Of a DNA stretch of 32,415 nucleotides, positions 27,001 through 32,415 are shown piece by piece (position 1 is the first letter of the stretch; each line of letters starts with the position of its first letter). The translations under genes were made by a program, and so were the position numbers. Where the stretch lies: the NCBI GenBank assembly GCA_003151855.1, contig PLYV01000223.1, forward strand, positions 1-32,415, in the 5' to 3' direction. The notes under the pieces were generated by a model. That model saw only the letters and a list, made by a program, of their open reading frames with translations. It ran no database searches and was not told the origin of the DNA. This DNA comes from Limisphaerales bacterium (lineage in GTDB: Bacteria; Verrucomicrobiota; Verrucomicrobiia; Limisphaerales; UBA11358).

Positions 27001-30000
27001 GCTGCCGATGGTCACATTCGCGCCCTGGTCAAACTTGCTGTTGCCGTTGTTTTGGAACACCACAAAACTGCCGTTGGTGATCAGCAAATTGCCGCCGAGA
27101 CTGCTGTTCCCCGCGAAAAAGTAGTTGAAGGTGTTTGTGCCGGAGAGCACCAACAAACCTTGATCCCGCACAATCAATCCAGGGAAAGCCGGGCCAGCCG
27201 ACGGATTCATTTGAAGCTGGGCCGTCCGGTTGGTCAGCGTGTCCACGATCACGCTTCCGGTTCCACTGGCACCGTCGGCTCCGCCACTCAAGGTTGTCGC
27301 TTGCGGGCTGGTCAGGTTGGCGGCGACTTGCAAAACAACGCTGGTGGCGTTGGAGGCCAGGGTCAACAGGTTGGCAGCGGCCCCAAGCGCCGCCGCGTTG
27401 GAAACGACCAAGGTGCCGGCGTTGACCACTGTGCCGCCGGTGTAGGCGTTGTTGCCTGACAGCGTCCAGGTGCCGGTGCCGTTTTTCACGATGGTGGTCG
27501 CGCCGCCGCTGCCCGAAATATTTCCAGCGATTTCGCCCGCGCCGCTGGTTGAACCTTGAAGAATGAGGTAATGGGCGCGAACGCCGCCCTGACTCAGACT
27601 GCCGGTAAATTTCAACAAGCCGGACCCTGACTGGTCAATGACCTGGTTGGGTTCGTAGTCGGAACCGTTGGCAGCGGTGTAACTGATGACGCGATCCGAT
27701 GTTTCCCCGGTGCCGGTGTAGAACAATGTTCCGTTAGCCCAGGAGCCGCCCAGGTTGATGTCCGACACATTTCCCAATGCCTTGCTCACGGATGAAACGT
27801 TCAAAACGCCGCCACCGACGACTTTCGTTTGTCCAGAGAACGTATTCGTGCCGGAAAGCGTCACGGTGCTGCCGCTGACCTGCAACAAGCCGCTCCCCGA
27901 AATCGGGCCATCCAATGTCTGGGCCACAGACGAACTAAAAGTCATGGTGCCGCCATTGCTGATCGCGCCCGAATACGAGCCGGCGCCCAGCGAACCGGAA
28001 CCGCTGATGGACAGTGTGCCAGCGTTGACTACCGTGCCGCCGGTGTAGGTGTTCGTGCCGGAAAGCGCAAGCGCGCCCGGTCCAGCCTTGGTTAAATTAT
28101 ATCCAGAACCACCATCACTGATCGCGCCCGAAATATTCAGGTCAATTCCACTGGGCACCGTTCCAGCCGCAGTGGTAATAACCACCCCGTTTGTCCGGAG
28201 CACAACGGGACCGCTGATGGTGGAAACGATATTTGTGGCTAGACTGTTGATGGCGCTTGATGAACCGTTGAAATTATAGCCGCCACCACCGGTGGAACTC
28301 ATCGTGCCGCCGGTCAAATTGAATGTGGTGATCCAGCCGTTATTGGTGCTCGTGCTGTTATCCAAGGTTCCACCCACGATGTTGACGGGCGAGGCCACTG
28401 CTCCATAGCCAAGCGCATCTTGGGCACCCAAACTCACAAGGGCGCCTGAATTGATAGTGAGCGTTCCGAGAACACACGCAGACGAGCCACCCACAGCCAG
28501 CGCCAGCGTTCCACCACTGACAACCGTGCCACCGCTATAAGTGTTGTGACCGGAGAGCGTCAGATTGCCAGCGCCGGCCTTGGTCAGTGAGTAACCGCCG
28601 CCAATCGCCCCGCCGACGGTCAGCGTGTTGGTGCTGACGGTGACTTGCCGGTTTCCACCCAGCGTCACCGCGCCGGGGCCGAGGTTCAAACTTTGTGAGC
28701 CGACAAATGTGAAATCTGAGTTCCAGTTTTCGGGGTTGACGTTGCCATTCACCAGATTCGCCAGCGAACAATCCAGATTGCCGCCGGCCAGGGTAAGGGT
28801 GCTGGTTCCATATAATGCGTTTGTGCCGCCAAATACCAGCGTGCCGGAGTTCACTGTGACAGCGCCAGAAGAACCACCGGCATACACAGAGCCATTATTC
28901 GTTCCATCAAGTGTCACTGCCCCAGTGCCATTCAAATTCAAGTAAAGGTTTCCGCCCGACCCGGCATTGGTGAATTGAATGCTGTTTCCAAACAGCCAGT
29001 TTCCAGAGCCATACAAGTCCAACTCATGATTGCCACCACCACCGCTCTGCCACGAGGAATTAAGGAAAGACACGGTTGAAGCTGAATTATTCGTCCAGTA
29101 GTGGTAATAGTCATTTCCTATGTAAAGATTACCACCGTTGACACCCGAAAAGGTCAACGCACCAGCGCCAGAAGATACTGACAACGCCGGCCCAATTCGA
29201 AAATCCGAGTTCAAATAAATGGTTACCGGGTTCACCTGTCCAGATGTCAGGTTTAGGTTGACGCCGGGAGGACCAAAAGTGGTGTTGTTTGTTATTAACT
29301 GCGGATTATTTGCCGTTGTGCCAATCCATTGCAGCGTGTCGCCAGCGGCAGGAGTCACCTGTGCCCCCGTGCTGTTGGTCCAGTTGGCGGAAGTGTCCAC
29401 ATAATGGTCGCCAGCCGCATTTGTCCAAGTGTCAATGCTCACGTTGACTGTCAACGCCGCCGTGTTTGATCCCGTCAGCGGCGTCTGGTCCATGGCCGTC
29501 ACCGTCAGATTGTAATTATCGGCGGCGGTGGAAGGTGCCATGGTGAAAGTATTGGTGTAGAGACTCGAACTGTTCGACTGCACCAGCGTTCCGGTGCCAC
29601 CGCCAATGGCCGACAGGTTGACCGTCACATTCGTCACCGGCGCGCTGCCGGCCGTCACCGTCGCGGCAATGGTGACGTTTTGGTTGCGCAGGGCCGGCGA
29701 CGGGCTGGCCGTGGCGGTGAGCGTCGGAGCGGCCGGAGTGCAATGCAACTGCACGTTCGTGCTGGTGACAACCACCGAGAAATAAGAATTGTTGAAGGGC
29801 GCAACATCGAAGACGGCGGAAGCCGATCCGGTCACACTGGCCGCCCTGGCCAGAATGTAGTTGTGCGCGAAGTCCAGATAATCGGAGGTGCCCGGCGCCC
29901 GCAGATGAAACACCGTGCTGTTGAGCGCCAACGTGCCGCCCACGACGATTTGGTCGTTGGTCCCGTTGTAGGCATCTCCCAAATTCATATAGACCGTCGC

Positions 30001-31248
30001 GCCGCTCACATTGGTCAGGTTGTTGTTGTAAGTGTTGGTGCCATAAACGCCGGCAACGCCGTTGTCGGCGTAAATCTTGGAACCGGAGGTTGTGTTGAAC
30101 GAGCCGTTGACGGTGCCGCTGCCATACAAGATTTGACTGCCGCCCAGTGTATAACCCGCGACCCCTGAAACGTCGAAAGTCGCGCCGTTGGAAACCGTGA
30201 TGTTGGGCGAATTGTTAATTGAACCGCCGCTCAAGGCCAGCGTGCCGGCATTGATGGTCGTGTTGCCGGTGTAGATGTTCGCACCGGAAAGTGTGAGCGT
30301 TCCGTTGCCCGCCTTGGTCAAAGAGTAACTCCCACCGATGACACCACCGACGGTCAGCGTGTTGGCGCTGACGGTGACTTGCCGATTTCCACCCAGCGTC
30401 ACCGCGCCGGTGCCGAGATTCATATTTTGCGAGCCGACAAACGTGAAGTCCCCGTTCCAGTTCTGCGGGTTGACATTGGCGTTGACCAAGTTGGCCAATG
30501 AACAGTCCAGATTGCCGCCGGCCAGGGTAAGGGCGCTGGTTCCATATAATGCGTTTGTGCCGCCAAATACCAGCGTGCCGGAGTTCACTGTAATGGTTCC
30601 AGCCGATCCGCCATAAAAAGTGCCGTTGTTCGTGCCATTAAGTGTCACTGAACCGGAGCCATACATGGAGAGATTAGACGCGCCGGAATTTGTGAACTGA
30701 ATATTGTTCCCAAACAGCCAGTTTCCTGTGCCATACAAGTCTAGCTCGTGATTACCGCCACCGCCACTTTGCCATGAAGAATTAAGAAAAGACACGGTTG
30801 AAGACGAGTTGTTCGTCCAGTAGTGTGCATAGTCATTTCCCATGTAAGGGTTTCCGCCAGTGTTGCCGTTGTAGGTCAATGCTCCGGCTCCTGATGCAAC
30901 ATTGATGCTGACAAACCTCATGTTTGAACTACCGTAAATGGTTACCGGGTTCACCTGTCCGGCAGTCAAATTGACACTGACACCCGGAGAGCCTTCAGCG
31001 ACGTCGTTTGTTATCAACTGCGGATTATTTGCCGTCGCGCCAATCCATCGCAGCGTGTCGCTAGCGGCAGGAGTCACCTGTGCCCCTGAACTGTTGGTCC
31101 AGTTGGCGGAAGTGCCAACATAATGGTTGCCGGCCGCATTTGTCCAAGTGTCAATACTTTGCCCCAGAGCCACCCCGGCACCGGAAAGGCCGGCGCATAT
31201 TGCGAGCAGGCTCAAATACCTGAAAAATATTTTGGGGTCAGCGCGCAT
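24076..31248 (-). CDS. Giant secreted protein with autotransporter-associated beta-strand repeats, MBG/YDG and Ig-like domains (2390 aa)
   Basis: The signal peptide is in residues 1-30 (FFRYLSLLAICAGLSGAGVA, then LGQ). Residues 31-330 and 603-905 are two close copies of one module beginning IDTWTNAAG and including HYWTNNSSSTVSFLNSSWQS and GNHELDLYGTGNWLFGN. PATR units (TLSGANTYTGGTVVNAGTL type) fill up to about 1770. Then come an Ig-like domain (about 1772-1862), a YDG-type unit (about 1866-1956), two MBG units (about 1957-2117), an Ig-like domain (about 2119-2216), a cadherin-like domain (about 2217-2316) and a C-terminal module (IPGRTYTIQYTTNLATPNW to ARFYRSTYP). There is no autotransporter barrel. 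The tail half closely parallels the protein encoded just downstream. Its ATG overlaps the stop of a 116-residue gene by 11 nt, so translation may be coupled. A long surface fibre or adhesin is the likely role. Confidence 0.9.
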   Translation of the reverse strand: MRADPKIFFRYLSLLAICAGLSGAGVALGQSIDTWTNAAGNHYVGTSANWTNSSGAQVTPAASDTLRWIGATANNPQLITNDVAEGSPGVSVNLTAGQVNPVTIYGSSNMRFVSINVASGAGALTYNGNTGGNPYMGNDYAHYWTNNSSSTVSFLNSSWQSGGGGNHELDLYGTGNWLFGNNIQFTNSGASNLSMYGSGSVTLNGTNNGTFYGGSAGTITVNSGTLVFGGTNALYGTSALTLAGGNLDCSLANLVNANVNPQNWNGDFTFVGSQNMNLGTGAVTLGGNRQVTVSANTLTVGGVIGGSYSLTKAGNGTLTLSGANIYTGNTTINAGTLALSGGSINNSPNITVSNGATFDVSGVAGYTLGGSQILYGSGTVNGSFNTTSGSKIYADNGVAGVYGTNTYNNNLTNVSGATVYMNLGDAYNGTNDQIVVGGTLALNSTVFHLRAPGTSDYLDFAHNYILARAASVTGSASAVFDVAPFNNSYFSVVVTSTNVQLHCTPAAPTLTATASPSPALRNQNVTIAATVTAGSAPVTNVTVNLSAIGGGTGTLVQSNSSSLYTNTFTMAPSTAADNYNLTVTAMDQTPLTGSNTAALTVNVSIDTWTNAAGDHYVDTSANWTNSTGAQVTPAAGDTLQWIGTTANNPQLITNNTTFGPPGVNLNLTSGQVNPVTIYLNSDFRIGPALSVSSGAGALTFSGVNGGNLYIGNDYYHYWTNNSASTVSFLNSSWQSGGGGNHELDLYGSGNWLFGNSIQFTNAGSGGNLYLNLNGTGAVTLDGTNNGSVYAGGSSGAVTVNSGTLVFGGTNALYGTSTLTLAGGNLDCSLANLVNGNVNPENWNSDFTFVGSQSLNLGPGAVTLGGNRQVTVSTNTLTVGGAIGGGYSLTKAGAGNLTLSGHNTYSGGTVVSGGTLALAVGGSSACVLGTLTINSGALVSLGAQDALGYGAVASPVNIVGGTLDNSTSTNNGWITTFNLTGGTMSSTGGGGYNFNGSSSAINSLATNIVSTISGPVVLRTNGVVITTAAGTVPSGIDLNISGAISDGGSGYNLTKAGPGALALSGTNTYTGGTVVNAGTLSISGSGSLGAGSYSGAISNGGTMTFSSSVAQTLDGPISGSGLLQVSGSTVTLSGTNTFSGQTKVVGGGVLNVSSVSKALGNVSDINLGGSWANGTLFYTGTGETSDRVISYTAANGSDYEPNQVIDQSGSGLLKFTGSLSQGGVRAHYLILQGSTSGAGEIAGNISGSGGATTIVKNGTGTWTLSGNNAYTGGTVVNAGTLVVSNAAALGAAANLLTLASNATSVVLQVAANLTSPQATTLSGGADGASGTGSVIVDTLTNRTAQLQMNPSAGPAFPGLIVRDQGLLVLSGTNTFNYFFAGNSSLGGNLLITNGSFVVFQNNGNSKFDQGANVTIGSNAVFAVGSGNGGAWFPLGDTAGTTNNMTIAGGSFIVTNNYGFQVARNGDAALTINSGSVLVNDTGTLGLSMSEGNGHSTLNLNGGRLTPLLFRFGGGMEVINFNGGTLAASASRTDFLPSSGETANVRNGGAVVDSAGFNITISQPLVHSGIAGDNAVDGGLTKLNSGTLTLSGANTYTGGTVVNAGTLALSNTGSISNSANIFLAASGTFDVSAVSTFNLSSNTVLQARGTGTAPGSTAATINGGGTVNLNTNSIILNFTPVSFSGDTTHPALLVTNASLTLNNNGITITNAAATPLGAGVYRLVQVGNGSSGSISGTPNATPVVVSGSGIAAGTTASISVSSGNLNLTVQNVTTNTLALTSGSNPSTYGNSVTFSATISPAPTNGESVTFKDGATTLGTGTISAGVAAFSISTLAYGSHSITAVYAGDVTNTASTSAALAFNVNQAVVTVASGITANSKTYNGTTTATINSNSVVLSGVVAGDSGNVVLSTNGYGATFSSAAVGTGKTVTVSGLTLTGSAASNYTLTPPTGLTANITAATLTVTANSTNRVYGAANPTFTGSVTGQQNGDSITATFTTTAGTNSPVGSYTITPVLSDPGNKLGNYTVTTNAGTLTVTAAALTVTANNTNRIYGVSNPSLTASYSGFVNGETASVVLGTPGFSTSATNSSPVGSYVITPLVGSLTATNYSFTVFNNGSLTITKASSTNVVSSSSNPAPTGSNVTFTATLTAVGPASGTPTGAVQFLADGTALGAPATLSGGIASLTTNSLSHGTHVITAQYAGDGNFAGSTNTLGSNQAINSAPIAGSDTLQRYPTTGAKMRVTSLLANDTDADGDAISLISVNAASAQGGTVTTNYGWVFYTRPAGYTNADSFTYVITDGSLQATGSVTVAIVSDTNAAQNTELSQNLGNGSLLTSFFGIPGRTYTIQYTTNLATPNWQSLGTAAADATGQFQYTDSPGTNLPARFYRSTYP
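28550..29438 (-). repeat. Intragenic direct repeat, copy 2 (about 0.9 kb)
   Basis: This stretch encodes residues of about 603-900 of the 2390-residue protein and is highly similar in DNA to 30284-31157. Several runs are identical, for example around CCATATAATGCGTTTGTG at 28807 and 30542. Offsets of 1734 and 1719 bp at the two ends show only small indels. Confidence 0.85.
30284..31157 (-). repeat. Intragenic direct repeat, copy 1 (about 0.9 kb)
   Basis: This is the N-terminal copy of the duplicated module, just after the signal peptide. It differs from the 28550-29438 copy most in the segment around 30600-30700 and 30880-31010, while other blocks are nearly unchanged, a patchy pattern that suggests gene conversion or recent duplication. 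Confidence 0.85.
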
Positions 31249-31588
31249 AACCCTTGGCTAGATTTCCCCAAGTCACCGGCGTGTAACCGCTGTTGGCCAC
31301 GGCATTCACCACGCCGCTGACGGCAATATCGCTTGCCGCACCTGATCCGCTGATGGCCGACCTCTGTTTGCTTGAACCCAATGTCAAACCCACTCCAAGC
31401 ACTGAACCGCTCCAAGTAGCCATATCGTTGGAGCCTGACGAAATGAACGGTGCCAACCAGCTTGCGCCAGCGGTGAGGTCGGTGCCAACGGGCGCCTTGG
31501 TGACGGTCGCGGCAAAAGCGGATGGGGCGCTCGCAGCGAACAAGCTGAAGCACACAACAAATTTGCCGATTGTGGCATTGCAGCTCAT
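31238..31588 (-). CDS. Short secreted protein, apparent truncated N-terminus of a beta-strand-repeat protein
   Basis: The 116-residue frame has a signal peptide (IGKFVVCFSLFAASAPSAFA) and then TKAPVGTDLTAGASW and ATWSGSVLGVGLTLGSSK. This is how many PATR proteins of this phylum begin: a threshold phrase for a DLTAGASW unit followed by ATW and LTLG strands. It then stops with NLAKGYAR after about 90 mature residues, far short of any repeat protein. The stop TGA (31238-31240) lies inside the start of the 2390-residue gene (overlap ATGCGCGCTGA). It may be a remnant whose 3' part was replaced, a small leader protein coupled to the big one, or a real small exported protein. I think a remnant is most likely. 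Confidence 0.6.
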   Translation of the reverse strand: MSCNATIGKFVVCFSLFAASAPSAFAATVTKAPVGTDLTAGASWLAPFISSGSNDMATWSGSVLGVGLTLGSSKQRSAISGSGAASDIAVSGVVNAVANSGYTPVTWGNLAKGYAR

Positions 31589-31993
31589 TTATGAGTTTCA
31601 AGCGCGGCGCTCAACCATCGTTTTATTAAACTTTGGCTACAAGACATCTGTCAGCAACGGCTTGCGACCGTTTTTGGCCAATCAACATCAAGCATCCCAC
31701 TTGCCTGCCGTGACACACAACGGCCACACTTAAAAGTGATCACAATCACCATCGGCAAAAATGCCAAGGTGCTTAAGCTAAATTCATGGATTAGTGCCTG
31801 GTCGGAAACGCAACGAAGCGCAGCCGTCGGCCCAAAGCGAATTGAGCCGGGGTCGATGTCGTGGCGACCTTTGCCCCGCGCGCCAAACGCAGCCGGGGCG
31901 GTCGCACGCCATCACCCAATTGCGCGCGACTCAATAAGGGGCCGCATTTATTTGTTTTTTACTTTTGAATCCGCATAATCTGCGGCTGCAACC
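31589..31993. other. 405-bp divergent spacer before uppS
   Basis: No convincing gene is present; an 80-codon plus frame (31736-31978) has no domain and runs into the uppS leader. Near its right end TTGTTT (31952-31957) and CATAAT (31974-31979) are 16 bp apart and could be a sigma-70 promoter giving a very short uppS leader. The -10 overlaps a small hairpin CCGCA/TGCGG (31971-31985). The left end must carry the promoter of the minus-strand surface-protein genes, which I cannot place. Confidence 0.35.
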
Positions 31994-32415
31994 ATGAGCC
32001 CCGCCGCATCCAATTTAAGTGCCGAAGCCGCCGCCAATCTCCCGCGCCACGTCGCGGTGATCATGGATGGCAACGGGCGCTGGGCCAAGTCGCGCCACCT
32101 GCCGCGCATCGAGGGCCACCGGCGCGGCGCGGATTCGGCGCGTGAAATCATCCGCACGGCGGGCGAACTGGGCATCAAGTATCTCACGCTCTACGCGTTT
32201 TCCGCCGAGAACTGGAACCGGCCCAAGGACGAAGTGGACGCGCTGATGAAGTATCTTGTCCACTACCTCAAGACCGAGACGAAGGACCTGAACAAAAACA
32301 ACGTCCGGCTGGAAGTCATCGGCCAGATTCATCGCCTGCCGGACAACGTGCAGGAGCAGCTCGCGAAAGCCATCGCCACGCTCTCCAAGAACAACGGCCT
32401 GACGCTCATCATGGC
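31994..32415 (+). CDS. uppS: Isoprenyl transferase (undecaprenyl diphosphate synthase), 3' end outside window
   Basis: From ATG 31994 the frame is open to the right edge (140 codons of a usual 230-260). It has the cis-prenyltransferase signature: HVAVIMDGNGRWAKSR with the catalytic Asp, then EGHRRGADSAREIIRTAGEL, and YAFSAENWNRPKDEV with the conserved FSxENWxRP block. The enzyme adds isopentenyl units to farnesyl diphosphate to make the C55 lipid that carries peptidoglycan and polysaccharide units across the membrane. It is a cytoplasmic or membrane-associated housekeeping enzyme and marks the return to core genome. The missing third includes the RxGGxxRxSxFLxWQ substrate-binding region. Confidence 0.95.
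   Translation, partial: MSPAASNLSAEAAANLPRHVAVIMDGNGRWAKSRHLPRIEGHRRGADSAREIIRTAGELGIKYLTLYAFSAENWNRPKDEVDALMKYLVHYLKTETKDLNKNNVRLEVIGQIHRLPDNVQEQLAKAIATLSKNNGLTLIM

Noticed and set aside
31736-31978. An 80-codon plus frame before uppS
   Set aside because: It has no recognisable motif and overlaps the likely uppS promoter region.

Overview
The window looks like a chromosomal piece of a Verrucomicrobiota bacterium, most likely of the Pedosphaera/Limisphaera type. This is inferred from gene content, not from a marker tree. The supporting signs are giant secreted proteins built of autotransporter-associated beta-strand repeats, a PEP-CTERM protein, a pseudopilin with an H-Xn-DG tail, an ECF sigma factor of the TIGR02999/Sigma70_ECF type, several secreted carbohydrate-active enzymes, and a dispersed inverted repeat with CCACGAAACACACGAA arms. 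DNA is GC-rich throughout. Almost every protein has a signal peptide, so this is a cell-surface and extracellular-glycan region. The one housekeeping gene is uppS at the right edge.

Layout. 1-3973 (minus) is the 5' part of a very large alginate-lyase-like protein with FN3 and LamG modules, running off the left edge; it is one uninterrupted frame. Upstream on the same strand is an ECF sigma factor (4192-4748) split by a -1 frameshift at a T6G heptamer. On the plus strand, 5181-9258 holds a GDSL/SGNH esterase with Ig-like and cadherin-like domains, a small remnant of a LuxR-type regulator, and a sialate O-acetylesterase split by a one-base insertion. On the minus strand, 18059-9490 holds a 2361-residue beta-strand-repeat protein, a good intrinsic terminator, a pseudopilin and a putative lipoprotein.

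The middle (18340-19910) is a scar. The first quarter of a GH29 alpha-L-fucosidase is fused to a truncated integrase, then comes an intact tRNA-Pro(GGG), then a second integrase with two in-frame stops. Next on the minus strand are a PEP-CTERM protein with a P-domain-like fold (20591-19908), a 166-bp inverted-repeat element, and a pair of long surface proteins. The pair is 2390 aa with beta-strand repeats (31248-24076) and about 1035 aa with a P-domain and six MBG repeats (23973-20866), closed by a perfect 32-nt palindrome. A 116-aa truncated repeat-protein N-terminus overlaps the start of the 2390-aa gene.

How it may work together (inference): esterases and lyases deacetylate and cleave acidic or acetylated polysaccharides, while giant repeat proteins form surface fibres or adhesins. 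Four unrelated secreted proteins end in a similar C-terminal module finishing in a Phe-Tyr-Arg motif, which may be a shared sorting or surface-attachment tail used in parallel with PEP-CTERM. The two giant genes at 3973 and 18059 share a 15-bp upstream motif that may be a common regulatory site. Several frameshifts and chimeric junctions mean the region is either decaying and mosaic, or in part affected by sequencing error.
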